Source of the DNA: Streptomyces sp. LX-29
GTDB taxonomy: Bacteria; Actinomycetota; Actinomycetes; Streptomycetales; Streptomycetaceae
Direction of reading: 5' to 3'
DNA length: 64,000 bases
Assembly: GCF_029541745.1 (NCBI RefSeq)
Contig: NZ_CP089746.1
Span: 186,001 to 250,000, forward strand
Of this stretch, positions 9,139 to 17,242 are shown one piece after another (position 1 is the stretch's first letter; every line of letters begins with the position of its first letter). The translations under genes were made by a program, and so were the position numbers. Under the pieces are notes generated by a model. It saw nothing but the letters and a program-made list of their open reading frames with translations. It did no database searches and was not told where the DNA came from.

Positions 9139-9525
9139 TCAGGGGTGACGGCCGGCAAGGACACAGAACTCGTTCCCCTCTGGGTCGGCGAGTACGACCC
9201 AGCTCTCATCGCCTTGGCCGACGTCGGCGTATCGGGCACCCAGCTCCAGCAGGCGACGGACCTCTTCGTCTTGCTCCCTGTCAGTCGGGTTGACGTCGAG
9301 GTGGAGCCTGTTCTTGACGGTCTTGCCCTCGGGGACGCGCGCGAAGGTCAACGTCGGCGGCACCGGGCCGAGGCGGTTCCTGCCTTCAGGCACCACGGGG
9401 GATCCAATGGTGACGAGTCCATCGCCTTCGTCCTGCACCTCATAGTCGAGGACCGAGCACCAGAACCGGGCGAGACCGTGGGGATCGGCACAGTCGATCG
9501 CAAGCTCGGTGAACTTACTGGCCAT
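9139..9525 (-). CDS. VOC/glyoxalase-fold protein
   Basis: A 128-residue single-domain protein of the vicinal oxygen chelate superfamily. The start MASKFTELAIDCADP and the following LARFWCSVLDYEV are the typical first beta-alpha-beta module, and the second half has NRLHLDVNP and the final DPEGNEFCVL. The His of RLHLDV and the Glu of GNEFCVL are at usual metal-ligand positions, so metal binding is possible. The group includes glyoxalases, bleomycin-type resistance proteins and many uncharacterised members, and no substrate can be assigned. It lies downstream of the oxidase on the same strand, 165 bases away. Confidence 0.85.
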   Translation of the reverse strand: MASKFTELAIDCADPHGLARFWCSVLDYEVQDEGDGLVTIGSPVVPEGRNRLGPVPPTLTFARVPEGKTVKNRLHLDVNPTDREQDEEVRRLLELGARYADVGQGDESWVVLADPEGNEFCVLAGRHP

Positions 9526-9723
9526 GTCAGGACCTCTCAGTCAAGTAGCCGTCCGCCAAAGGCCGCACGCTGAATCGCAGGGTCTGATGGCTCGCTCCGC
9601 CAGCAGACGGTCCATCGGTGTCGGCGCTTCAGCACCCATGGCCGTGTCCTATCAGGATCACACCCACTTCCACGACCGGATATTCCGAGACGGAAGGCTG
9701 ATGGCGCGTGGCTGAGGGCCCGG

Positions 9724-9882
9724 ATGGACTACGAGCACGACGCGGCAGCGTGGTGGCCCATGAAGCCCAAGACGATCGCCTCGGTGGTCGCCAGCGGAAC
9801 CACCCCGGACGGCTCCACCTCGTGGAGCTATCTCGCGCCGCTGCTGGCAGGCGAGCTCTGGCGTTGCCAAGGAGACCATTGA
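9724..9882 (+). CDS. Small hypothetical ORF
   Basis: A 52-codon frame beginning MDYEHDAAAWWPMKPKTIAS and ending in TGA at 9880-9882. It is rich in Trp and has balanced composition unlike the surrounding shadow frames. A second short protein-like stretch (GVAKETIDGDRKVLHHQEDA) follows in a neighbouring frame up to the hairpin at 9910, so this may be a small gene with a frameshift. No ribosome-binding site is evident. No family was recognised. Confidence 0.3.
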   Translation: MDYEHDAAAWWPMKPKTIASVVASGTTPDGSTSWSYLAPLLAGELWRCQGDH

Positions 9883-9909
9883 CGGCGATCGCAAGGTCCT
9901 CCATCACCA

Positions 9910-9942
9910 GGAGGACGCCCTCTTCTCATGAGGGCGTCCTCC
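9910..9942. terminator. Bidirectional terminator-like hairpin
   Basis: A perfect 13-bp inverted repeat (9910-9922 and 9930-9942) with a 7-base loop. It lies 93 bases downstream of the stop of the minus-strand VWA gene (10035) and just after the short plus-strand frame at 9724-9882. No T-run follows, which is normal for high-GC actinomycete terminators. Confidence 0.7.
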
Positions 9943-10034
9943 GGCAGTGGCCCTTCCGTCGTCCATCGCCTGCCCGGATGTCGGGTGTGCGAGGTCGAAG
10001 AGCGCACAAGCGGATCGGCGGGGCTTGCGCGGCG

Positions 10035-11075
10035 TCAGGTCATCAGCAGAAGTCGGGTGTTCGGCACCAGCTTTCGGTTCACACTGGTGCTCTGCACGAA
10101 GATCGTGAAGTCGTCGTTGTGGTCCGGCTTGACGCGAACTTCCACGTCCGGCAGGCCGAGCAGGGCTCGGGCCTCCGGGCCCGTGTACACCCGATCCGTC
10201 TTCTTCTCCAGCACCGCGATCTGCTTCCGCGCCTGGATCTTCTCCGACTTACTCAGCTGATAGAACGCACAACCGGTACGGTATGTGTGCCCGCACTCGA
10301 CAACCCACTCGCGTATCGCCGCTTCGCGAGCCACCGGAATCAGCTGGTATTCCGACGGATTGGCCGGAGTGAGACCAGCCGCCTTGATGGTGTCCTTGTT
10401 GACCGCCTCCGCGCCCATCGAGAACACCGCTCGCGATCCCCGGATTCCCTGGGTGCGGCCCACCATGAATTTCTCGGTGGCCTGCTGGATGACCTGTCCG
10501 GCCTCCTCCAGACCCTGGGTGCTCGTGGCGTCCCATATGGCGATGTTGTCCTTCGGGAAACCACACTGCATGGCCTCGCGCTTGCCCATCTGGTCCGGCA
10601 CAAGGACCGCCAGCGTCCAGTTGTCCTCCTGGGTCTGGAACATGTCGGCCACGGCCTGCACCAGCTCACGCGGGTCCCTGGTGGGGGCATCCGCGCAGCG
10701 ATGACTCGCGTTCTCCTGCCCGTCGGTCAGCACGAACGTGAGAAAGCTGTGGTCACCGTACAGTTGAGCCGTCTGCGCCAGCTCCCGCTGCGATTTCAAC
10801 GTGGCCGCCAGCAGAGCCGTCATTCCACCGACCCGGTACAGATGCTTCAGGGACGGCATTCGCAGCACGTCCTTGTCGTAGATGACGCACTCCACCTCCT
10901 GGGCGAAGACGTACACCGTAACGCGGGTTTCCTGGTCCAGTTCCTCCGACCGCCGCGCCAGATACGCAATCTGCTGGTCGGCTACCTCGATCACCTTGCG
11001 GCTCAGGTGTGACATGGACGAACTGGCATCCAACACAAGAGCAACGTGATTGATGTAGTTCTGGTTTCCGGACAT
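10035..11075 (-). CDS. Orphan von Willebrand factor A domain protein
   Basis: A 346-residue cytosolic protein. Residues 10-200 form a VWA domain: MIDAS motif DASSS (Asp16, Ser18, Ser20), then VYVFA, the metal-ligating Thr region GGMTALL, and VLTDGQENAS (the usual TDG/E-N segment). VWA domains bind partners through a Mg ion. The C-terminal 130 residues have a conserved-looking Cys/His patch (VVECGHTYRTGCAFYQL) that could bind metal, and no recognised domain. I chose ATG 11075 because a GGGAG site precedes it; the longer frame to 11198 adds unlikely sequence. There is no AAA+ MoxR partner, chaperone or tellurite gene next to it, so the usual contexts of bacterial VWA proteins are missing. Similar orphans occur in actinomycetes and their phages, as far as I know without assigned function. 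Confidence 0.8.
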   Translation of the reverse strand: MSGNQNYINHVALVLDASSSMSHLSRKVIEVADQQIAYLARRSEELDQETRVTVYVFAQEVECVIYDKDVLRMPSLKHLYRVGGMTALLAATLKSQRELAQTAQLYGDHSFLTFVLTDGQENASHRCADAPTRDPRELVQAVADMFQTQEDNWTLAVLVPDQMGKREAMQCGFPKDNIAIWDATSTQGLEEAGQVIQQATEKFMVGRTQGIRGSRAVFSMGAEAVNKDTIKAAGLTPANPSEYQLIPVAREAAIREWVVECGHTYRTGCAFYQLSKSEKIQARKQIAVLEKKTDRVYTGPEARALLGLPDVEVRVKPDHNDDFTIFVQSTSVNRKLVPNTRLLLMT

Positions 11076-11207
11076 GGCCGCTCCCCCTTCTCCGACTGGA
11101 TGCTCCGATCTTCTCACCCACCACTGACAACCGATCTCGGATTCCAGGAGGGAGCGGCCCCACGGAGAAGACCGACCCGCGCCGGGGCAGTCCCGCACGT
11201 CATCGTC

Positions 11208-11867
11208 TCAGGCATGGGGCATCAGGCCCGTTCCCGCCTGTACGACGAGGTTGCTGGCCCGCAGGGAGGCGACCAGTTCGGGCGGGGCAGTGGAGACGGA
11301 GCCCGCGTCATAGGGCGGCTGAGGGGCGTACTCGACAACGAGTTGGACGGCCTGGGCGACCTCGTCTCCGGCGATGCGGCCGGCGAGTTGGAGGGCCAGG
11401 TCGATGCCGGCGGAGACGCCGGCGGCAGTCGCGTACTTGCCGTCGAAGACGACATGCTCCCTGCTGGGTACGGCGCCCAGGTCCGCGAGGTGGTCGAGGG
11501 CGATCCAGTGCGAGGCGGCGCGGCGCCCGTTCAGCAGACCTGCTGCCGCCAGCAGGAGGGAACCCGAGCAGACGGAGGTGGTCCATGTGGTGGCGGCATC
11601 CGCGGTGCGGAGCCAGTCGAGGAGGACGCGGTCGCCCAACACATCGGCGGTGCCCGGTCCACCGGGCACCAGCAGGATGTCGGGTGAGGTGACGTCGGAC
11701 AGCGGCCGGTCCGCGGTGAGCGTGAGGTTGCCCAGATCGGTGCGGACCGAACCGGGCCGCGCGGCGGTGAAGACGACCTCGACACCCGGCACGCGGCCCA
11801 GGATCTCGTAGGGGCCGACGGCGTCCAGCGCGGTGAAGCGGTCGTAGAGCAGGATGGCTATCTGCAT
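11208..11867 (-). CDS. DJ-1/PfpI (class I glutamine amidotransferase-like) protein
   Basis: A 219-residue DJ-1/ThiJ/PfpI fold protein. The nucleophile-elbow cysteine is Cys100 in TTSVCSGSLLLAAAGLL, Glu21 lies in the VGPYEILG helix, and the VPGGPGTADVL strand-loop is typical. The sequence resembles the N-terminal domain of GlxA-type AraC regulators and isonitrile hydratases, but no AraC HTH domain follows. Possible roles are isonitrile hydratase, glyoxalase III-like or chaperone activity; none can be chosen. Its ATG overlaps the TGA of a small upstream reading frame by one base (TGATG), so translation is probably coupled. Confidence 0.85.
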   Translation of the reverse strand: MQIAILLYDRFTALDAVGPYEILGRVPGVEVVFTAARPGSVRTDLGNLTLTADRPLSDVTSPDILLVPGGPGTADVLGDRVLLDWLRTADAATTWTTSVCSGSLLLAAAGLLNGRRAASHWIALDHLADLGAVPSREHVVFDGKYATAAGVSAGIDLALQLAGRIAGDEVAQAVQLVVEYAPQPPYDAGSVSTAPPELVASLRASNLVVQAGTGLMPHA

Positions 11868-12031
11868 CAGGCAGTCCTTTGGTCGGTGACCGGTCGCAAG
11901 CGATGCCGGTCTTCCAGGCGTGGTGCGGACAGGGCGCGCAGGAACACCTGGCGCAGCATCTCCGAGGTGTCGTAGTCGGTGCCCCCGACGGCCGCCTCGA
12001 TACGGTCGTCGGCTACGTGGTCGGGACTCAT
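11867..12031 (-). CDS. 54-residue small protein coupled to the DJ-1/PfpI gene
   Basis: A 54-residue reading frame starting ATG at 12031 with a modest AGCAGG site upstream. It encodes an acidic N-terminal half (MSPDHVADDRIEAAVGGTDY) followed by a basic helix with EMLRQVFLRALS. Its TGA (11869-11867) overlaps the ATG of the DJ-1/PfpI gene. The composition is normal and the overlap is exact, which supports a real gene. It could also be the surviving C-terminus of a longer lost gene, since the region further upstream holds a decayed transporter. No family was recognised. Confidence 0.5.
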   Translation of the reverse strand: MSPDHVADDRIEAAVGGTDYDTSEMLRQVFLRALSAPRLEDRHRLRPVTDQRTA

Positions 12032-12114
12032 GTCACCTGCTCTTCATGCCGTAAGGGGTGTCGGTGCCGGGTCTGTCGTGCCGGGTCTCGCGCCGCGGGG
12101 CGAAGTGGGAACCG

Positions 12115-13036
12115 TCACGAGGCTGGACGTCGCAGGGATCCGACGGCGGATGCGGCGGTCGTGCCGGCGGCGATGGCGAGGGTCGGGCCGATATTCACGG
12201 TGGTCTGTTTGAGCCGGCGACGATCCCGACGCATCCGGGCGGCGCGTCGCCGCCGACGGTCCCGGTGGCGGTGACCGTCACCGCGGCGAACCCCGCGCCG
12301 CGCACGGCGAAGGTCGCGCCCATGGCGATCCCGCGCTGGTCGGATCGGGCCGGTCCAGCCCCGCGGTACCGATGACGACGAGGGCCGTGCCGGTGGTCGC
12401 GGTGCGGTGCCGGCGGCATGGCGTCGAGGACCGTGAGCACGGTCCCACGGTCGGTGGAACGACGCGCACGTTGCCGGCGAAGAGGCCGAGGCGGCTCCGT
12501 CTTGGAGGTGGAACGTCGCCGTGAGCAGCACGCCGAACAGGCCGGCGGCGGTGACCGGCAGAAGCGCCGTCGGTGCCGTCACCGGTAGGGACCGCGTCAT
12601 GGCACGCGGCACGATCGGGTGCTGGTGCGGCGTTCGTGTCACGTCTGCGAGGACGGCGTCGACGTCGAGTCCGAGTCGTGTCGGCGACGGCCGTCCAGCC
12701 GTGTGCCGGTATGCCGGTCAGGGTGTGGACCAGCGCCGCGAGCGCGGTCGCGAGCGGGGCTGCGCCCGTGGGTCGAGGCGCTGCGAGCCGGTGCGTTCCG
12801 GCGGTGGCCGGACGGCGAGGGTGAGCGCGGCGATCAGGAGCGCGAGGGGAACGTTGATTCAGCGCACGGCGCGCCATCCTCCGTGCCCGCCCAGGCCACG
12901 CCCGAGTGGTGGACCGGCTCCGGCGGCCACGTCGATCGCATGGATACGGATGGCAATCGGCGTGTCGAGCTCGTTCGCCGGGTACGTCGGTGGCGGCAGC
13001 GCGAGCGTCGCCAGCTGGGGGCCCGTGCGGGCACGG
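12115..13036 (-). pseudogene. Decayed DHA2/EmrB-type MFS drug efflux transporter
   Basis: Pieces of a 14-helix major-facilitator drug pump can be read across all three minus-strand frames. In order: LATLALPP near 13010; GWRAVR, an in-frame TGA at 12861-12859, then INVPLALLIAALTLAVRPPP (the classic WR-x-FxxNVP segment); LATALAALVHTLTGIPAHGW about 12680; TAAGLFGVLLTATFHLQ about 12510; GIAMGATFAVRGAGFAAV about 12330; and QTTVNIGPTLAIAAGT just before 12130, equivalent to the usual GVASGxNNT..xGxALG helix. The N-terminal helices are shortened by roughly 100 residues, and at least three frameshifts and one stop are present. It sits immediately downstream of an intact TetR gene, the usual arrangement of a regulator and its pump, so the regulator has probably outlived its target. 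Confidence 0.75.
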
Positions 13037-13702
13037 TCACGAGTTCACCGGGCCCAGGTGGGCGTCCAGAACCGCCGCGACGATGCGATCGAGTGGGTCG
13101 CCACGAAGCGTACCGGCCGGCTGGGTGGCGTCGAGGGCGAGCTGCAGGCTGCCCCATGCCCACAGTTGGGCGACGCCGTGCAGGTTGGACCACAGGGCGG
13201 CGGCCGTCACCGCCGGCGGCGGGGTCGCGTCCGGCCCGCTGGACCGCCGCCGCGTGGTGTCGTCCTGGTCCTCCCCGCACCGGGCGACGAGGGCGACGAT
13301 GCGCTCGAACAGCGGGATCGTCGACTCCCGCAGTCGCCGCTCGCCCGACGCGTGCTGCTCACTGTCGAGCAGGTCGTGCCGGAACATCAGCTCGAACATG
13401 CCGCGGCGCTCCAGCGCGTACCCGACGTACACCCGCGCGACGGCCTGCAACTGCGCCCGCGGCGACGTCGTGTCGGCGATCGCGGCACCGACCCGGGCCG
13501 CGAGGTCCTCGAAGCCGCGACGGGCGATCGCGGACAGCAGGGCGTGGTGCGTGGGGAAGTGCCGGCGAGGCGCCCCGTGCGACACCCCGGCCCTACGGGC
13601 GATCTCGCGCAGCCCCAGGGACGCGGAACCCTCGGCCAGCACGAGCTCCACGCCGACGTCGATCAACCGTTCCCGCAGGGAACTCTCACTCTCCATAGAC
13701 AC
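13037..13702 (-). CDS. TetR family transcriptional regulator
   Basis: A 221-residue TetR-type repressor. The N-terminal HTH is at about residues 10-55 (RERLIDVGVELVLAEG, LGLREIARRAGVSHGAPRRHF), followed by the all-helical ligand domain with a C-terminal segment of the kind found in TetR_C_33-like families (LWSNLHGVAQLWAWG). A perfect inverted repeat at 13697-13730 covers its GTG start, suggesting autorepression. The transcript may be leaderless, since no ribosome-binding site precedes either the GTG at 13702 or the ATG at 13696. The adjacent downstream efflux pump is a pseudogene. Confidence 0.88.
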   Translation of the reverse strand: MSMESESSLRERLIDVGVELVLAEGSASLGLREIARRAGVSHGAPRRHFPTHHALLSAIARRGFEDLAARVGAAIADTTSPRAQLQAVARVYVGYALERRGMFELMFRHDLLDSEQHASGERRLRESTIPLFERIVALVARCGEDQDDTTRRRSSGPDATPPPAVTAAALWSNLHGVAQLWAWGSLQLALDATQPAGTLRGDPLDRIVAAVLDAHLGPVNS

Positions 13703-13732
13703 TGTCTACCAGACGCAGTAGACAGTGTCTAC
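13696..13732. promoter_or_regulatory. Operator palindrome over the TetR start codon
   Basis: Two 13-base arms (13697-13709 and 13718-13730) form a perfect inverted repeat with an 8-base spacer. Each arm, AGACACTGTCTAC, is itself nearly palindromic, giving two adjacent dyads about 22 bases centre to centre, as expected for two TetR dimers. It overlaps the start codon of the TetR gene, and would block its transcription. Confidence 0.75.
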
Positions 13733-13885
13733 ATGCAAGTGCACGTGCAACTCCCGCACCCGCCGGCACGCTGCGACGTCGGCGAGCGGCCGTCGTCGAC
13801 GATCCTCAGCGCGGCGCGGTGCCGTCGGCCCCAAAGGGTCCACCGTGGCCGGGCACGACCAGATACGTGACGTGATCGACGTCTT

Positions 13886-14365
13886 CTATGAGGCACGCCA
13901 GAGGCCAGGAGGTCCGGGGCGGGGCGCGGGCGGGTAGGGGACCAACGCGGCCGAAGGGTCATCGTCAGCGGTGAGGATCCCTTTCCCGCGATAGAAGGTG
14001 TTCTCGTAGTCGATCCCCTGGTCCACCAGGAGAGCCGTCTCCATCTCCTGCGAGAACGGAGGCGGCTGACGGGTGATCCGGTACCCGGTCTCGATGATCT
14101 CGTCTGTCGGCTCGTTATGGTCGATGGCCTGGAATCCGTCCCGCGCGTCGGCCTGCCCGCTGATCAGCCAGGCGTAGCGAAGCCGCAGTACTCCTTCAGA
14201 TGGGCAGGACCAACGGAACCGGGAGATGGCCAACATTCCGCTGACACTGTCCAGCCTGCTCCAGCCCCACCCGTTGGCCAGGAACACGATGTCGGTCGAC
14301 TCCATCACGTTGACGACGGGGCCGAACCAGCTACCTATGAGACGTCTGTCCAGGGATATCACCAC
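13886..14365 (-). CDS. Hypothetical protein
   Basis: A 159-residue protein starting at a GTG-GTG pair (14365 or 14362) with a weak GCAGGG site. The first half (LIGSWFGPVVNVMESTDIVF, GWGWSRLDS, LAISRFRWSCPSEGVLRLRY) looks like a small beta-barrel of the type annotated as lipocalin-like in other actinomycete hypothetical proteins; the second half (DEIIETGYRITRQPPPFSQE, ALLVDQGIDYENTFYRGKGI) completes the barrel. No signal peptide, and no catalytic motif is visible. The frame continues upstream to 14644, but that part is Arg/Pro-rich noise. Confidence 0.6.
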   Translation of the reverse strand: MVISLDRRLIGSWFGPVVNVMESTDIVFLANGWGWSRLDSVSGMLAISRFRWSCPSEGVLRLRYAWLISGQADARDGFQAIDHNEPTDEIIETGYRITRQPPPFSQEMETALLVDQGIDYENTFYRGKGILTADDDPSAALVPYPPAPRPGPPGLWRAS

Positions 14366-14472
14366 ACCATCATCCCTGCTGGTCGAGCGGCGAGGCTCGG
14401 CCGGCGGGCGCGCCGGACTCCACGGCCGGAACCTCGGTCCGGCACCTGACGCTCCCCTGGCTGCCGCGCGGG

Positions 14473-14670
14473 CATGTTCGCGACGACGGTCTGGATATTC
14501 GGTCGGAGCACGGCGCGGGTCACATCGGCATCCGTGAGGCCGATGCCCTGATCGAGGGGCAGGCGCGCATTCCAGCCCCAGGCGAGGCCCCTCTCCTGCG
14601 CCTCGACAGCACCCCAATCGCCCTTGAATGTTCACTAATACCACGAAAGGACGAGTTCATTCTGGCGTGA
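14473..14670 (+). pseudogene. Possible C-terminal remnant of a GntR/UTRA regulator
   Basis: A plus-strand frame with no start reads HVRDDGLDIRSEHGAG, then IREADALIEGQARIPAPGEA, then LLRLDSTPIALECS and stops at 14668-14670. The pattern AR(M/I)PxPxEAxxLxLxxxTP is typical of the end of UTRA ligand-binding domains in GntR-family regulators. The N-terminal winged helix is absent. The match is from memory of the family pattern and could be chance. Confidence 0.3.
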
Positions 14671-14829
14671 TTTCAGACACTCGGCGAGTGCCGCATTGAG
14701 ATGATCTTCACATGGCGGCCGCACGGTAACGGTTCAACGACTGTGCGGAAAGGGCGAGATGGCGCGTCTGCCGGCCTGCGGCGTGTCAGATGGCCGGTTT
14801 CAGAAGTGGCTGGAATTCGACTGTACGTT

Positions 14830-15558
14830 ATGCCGGTGCGTGAACCCGGAAGCTGGCTGAGTCGGGCCCGTAGGGGCCTGCTCTGCGCCTGCGTCTGCCT
14901 GTTGCTCGCCGTGGCGGGGCACGGAGCGGCCGGTGGGCACCTTCCCGGCGTCGGCGCGCTGCTGGTCGTTCTCACCGTGCTGACCGTGATGGGGACGGCG
15001 GCCTTCGGCGTGCGGCGGCCACGGTTCGACGTCAGTGTGCTGATGGTCGGCGGGGTGCAGTTCGCACTGCACCTCGTCTTGCACATCCTGTCGTCTGCCC
15101 GCCCCGGCGGGCACGTCGCCCACGGGGGCCATGGACCGGGCAAGGCCGGCCCGTCGGGTCCGCATCACACCTTGGCGCACCTGGCGCCCGCCCACCGCCC
15201 GTCCGGGCAGCTCGACTGGCTCGCGGCGCCGGACCTCGGCCGTCCGGGACTGGCGAACGCGACCGGCCGTGGTGTCGAGACCGCCGGGGCCGCCGCGCAC
15301 TCGATGCCCGTCGCGATGACCGCGGGCCACGCGCTGGCCACCCTCGGGACCGCCGTGTGCCTGGTCTACGGCGAACGCGTACTGCGCCGCCTGGTGTCCC
15401 TGCTGTTCTCCGGCCTCCGCCGCGTCGACCCCGAGGTGGCGGTGGTCCCCACACCGCCACGGTCGCCGCTCGCGGCTCGCGACCTGCCTCTGCCCTTCGG
15501 TGTGCTGCTGGTCCGCAGCCTGCCGCTGCGCGGACCTCCCGTGCCGATGACGGTCTGA
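14830..15558 (+). CDS. His-rich integral membrane protein next to a PepSY protein
   Basis: A 242-residue membrane protein. Helices are seen at about residues 14-36 (RRGLLCACVCLLLAVAG), 40-60 (GALLVVLTVLTVMGTAAFG), 67-88 (VLMVGGVQFALHLVLHIL) and 158-180 (MTAGHALATLGTAVCLVYG). Between helices 3 and 4 lies an extracytoplasmic loop rich in His and Gly (HVAHGGHGPGK, GPHHTLAHLAPAHR), a composition associated with copper or other metal binding. The long frame upstream to 14701 is not needed; ATG 14830 lies just before the first helix although no good ribosome-binding site is visible. The following gene, also with a His-Gly repeat loop, is probably its partner. The type of metal is unknown. Confidence 0.65.
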   Translation: MPVREPGSWLSRARRGLLCACVCLLLAVAGHGAAGGHLPGVGALLVVLTVLTVMGTAAFGVRRPRFDVSVLMVGGVQFALHLVLHILSSARPGGHVAHGGHGPGKAGPSGPHHTLAHLAPAHRPSGQLDWLAAPDLGRPGLANATGRGVETAGAAAHSMPVAMTAGHALATLGTAVCLVYGERVLRRLVSLLFSGLRRVDPEVAVVPTPPRSPLAARDLPLPFGVLLVRSLPLRGPPVPMTV

Positions 15559-15585
15559 TCGCCCGTTGACCCCGCGATCACGACA

Positions 15586-15650
15586 CCCGCCCCACCGGGG
15601 GCGGGCTCACCCCCTCCCGTCATCGCAGCACGCGCCGCCGTCGCGGCGCG
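15586..15650 (+). promoter_or_regulatory. Two consecutive hairpins in the leader of the PepSY gene
   Basis: Two perfect 8-bp stems, each with a 4-base loop, at 15586-15605 and 15631-15650, fill the gap between the His-rich protein stop (15558) and the PepSY start (15673). They could be a terminator/attenuator separating the two genes or an mRNA-level control. No known riboswitch was recognised. Confidence 0.45.
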
Positions 15651-15672
15651 CAGCACCTGAGGATCACCACGC

Positions 15673-17136
15673 ATGTCCACAACCACTGACCGAAGCACAC
15701 GAAGACCACACCTCGACCTGCCGTCCGGTGGGCAGGACCCCGCCCCCGGACGTTCCTGGCAGGGCGTCCGCGCCCTGCTGGTCCGCCTGCACTTCTACGC
15801 CGGGGTGTTCGTCGCCCCCTTCCTCTTCGTGGCCGCCTTCACCGGCCTGCTCTACACCCTCGCGCCCCAGCTCGACCAGCTTCTCTACGGCGACAAACTC
15901 ACCGTCGAGGCGGTGGGCGAGGCACCGCGGCCGCTGGCCGAGCAGATCGCCGCCGCCCGCGAGGCACACCCCGAGGGCACCTTGGCCTCCGTCGTCACCC
16001 CGTCGGAACCCGAGGACACCACCCGTGTGGTGCTGTCGGTCCCGGGACTGGGTGACAAACAGCGCACCGTCTTCGTCGACCCCTACACCGCCGACGTCCG
16101 CGGCGAGCTCACCACCTGGTGGGGCTCGACACCTGTGCGGACATGGCTCGACGACCTGCACCGCAACCTCCACCTCGGCGAGACGGGGCGGCTGTACTCG
16201 GAGGTCGCGGCAAGCTGGTTGTGGGTGGTCGTAGCCGGCGGACTCGTCCTGTGGCTCGGCCGCAGCCGCGGCCAGCGCGCCCGCTCCCTGCGAGGGGCGC
16301 TGCTCCCCGACCGGTCGGCACGCGGCGTGCGGCGCACCCGCGGCTGGCATGCCACCACCGGCCTCTGGCTCGCGCTCGGCCTGCTCTTCCTCAGCGCCAC
16401 CGGCCTGACCTGGTCGAAGTACGCCGGTGAGCGGTTCGGCCAGGCCCTCGACGCCGTCCAGGGCCACGCCCCGGAGCTCGACACCCGACTGCCCGGCGCG
16501 ACCCCTCCCGCCGAAGACACGCACGCCGGCCACGCCGGCCACGCGGGCCACGGTGCGGCCCACACCGAGAAGCAGGCCGATGCCGATCCCTCGGGCTTCG
16601 ACGCGGCCCTCAGGGTGGCCCGGCAGGCCGGGCTCGGCGGAACCGTCGAGGTCACCCCGCCCGCCGACCCGTCCAGCGCGTGGACGGTGGCGCAGAAGGA
16701 CAACCTCTGGCCCGTCCACTACGACCGCGTCGCGGTCGACACGGCCAAGGGCGAGGTCACCGCGCACACCCGATGGGCGGACTACCCGCTGCCCGCCAAG
16801 CTCACCAAGCTCGGCGTCCAAGGACACATGGGCGCCCTCTTCGGCATCCTCAACCAGATCGTCCTCGCGGCCACCGCGATCGGCCTCATGCTGATCACCT
16901 TCTGGGGCTACCGCATGTGGTGGCAGCGCCGCCCCACCCGCGCGGACCGCGCCGCGCCCTTCGGCAAGGCTCCGGCACGCGGCGCCTGGCGCCGCATCCC
17001 GCTGCCGGTGCTGATCCTCGGCGTTCCGGCCGTGGTCGCGCTCGGCTGGGCGCTTCCCGTACTCGGCGTCACCCTGGCCGGCTTCCTGCTGGCCGACCTC
17101 GGCGCCGGACTGGTCAAACGACTGCGCGCCGGGTAG
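15673..17136 (+). CDS. PepSY-associated transmembrane protein (PiuB-like)
   Basis: A 487-residue protein of the PepSY_TM family, which includes iron-regulated PiuB and related putative reductases or uptake components. Helix 1 is at about residues 40-65 (LHFYAGVFVAPFLFVAAFTG, with the conserved His), helix 2 at about 178-198 (ASWLWVVVAGGLVLWLG), helix 3 around 224-246 (GWHATTGLWLALGLLFLSAT), and a pair near 390-420 and 440-480. PepSY-like extracytoplasmic segments lie between. An unusual insert at about 278-300 reads DTHAGHAGHAGHGAAH, a His-Gly repeat suited to metal binding. The upstream membrane protein has a similar loop, so the two may act on the same metal. ATG 15673 follows CCTGAGGATCACC. 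Confidence 0.8.
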   Translation: MSTTTDRSTRRPHLDLPSGGQDPAPGRSWQGVRALLVRLHFYAGVFVAPFLFVAAFTGLLYTLAPQLDQLLYGDKLTVEAVGEAPRPLAEQIAAAREAHPEGTLASVVTPSEPEDTTRVVLSVPGLGDKQRTVFVDPYTADVRGELTTWWGSTPVRTWLDDLHRNLHLGETGRLYSEVAASWLWVVVAGGLVLWLGRSRGQRARSLRGALLPDRSARGVRRTRGWHATTGLWLALGLLFLSATGLTWSKYAGERFGQALDAVQGHAPELDTRLPGATPPAEDTHAGHAGHAGHGAAHTEKQADADPSGFDAALRVARQAGLGGTVEVTPPADPSSAWTVAQKDNLWPVHYDRVAVDTAKGEVTAHTRWADYPLPAKLTKLGVQGHMGALFGILNQIVLAATAIGLMLITFWGYRMWWQRRPTRADRAAPFGKAPARGAWRRIPLPVLILGVPAVVALGWALPVLGVTLAGFLLADLGAGLVKRLRAG

Positions 17137-17242
17137 CCGCAGAGCACGGCAGGCACGTGCCCCGCCGGCACACGGTCGCCCCCAGGGGGACCGTGATGTC
17201 GACGGGGCACGTGCATTGCTTCGCGGGTGGCGTCTCCGGGGC

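Noticed and set aside
12521..13870. A 449-codon plus-strand frame
   Set aside because: Antisense to the TetR gene and the decayed pump; the minus strand holds recognisable family motifs.
13729..13885. Possible metallo-beta-lactamase fragment (LVVPGHGGPFG on the minus strand)
   Set aside because: Fewer than 25 plausible residues and a stop right after; chance resemblance cannot be excluded.
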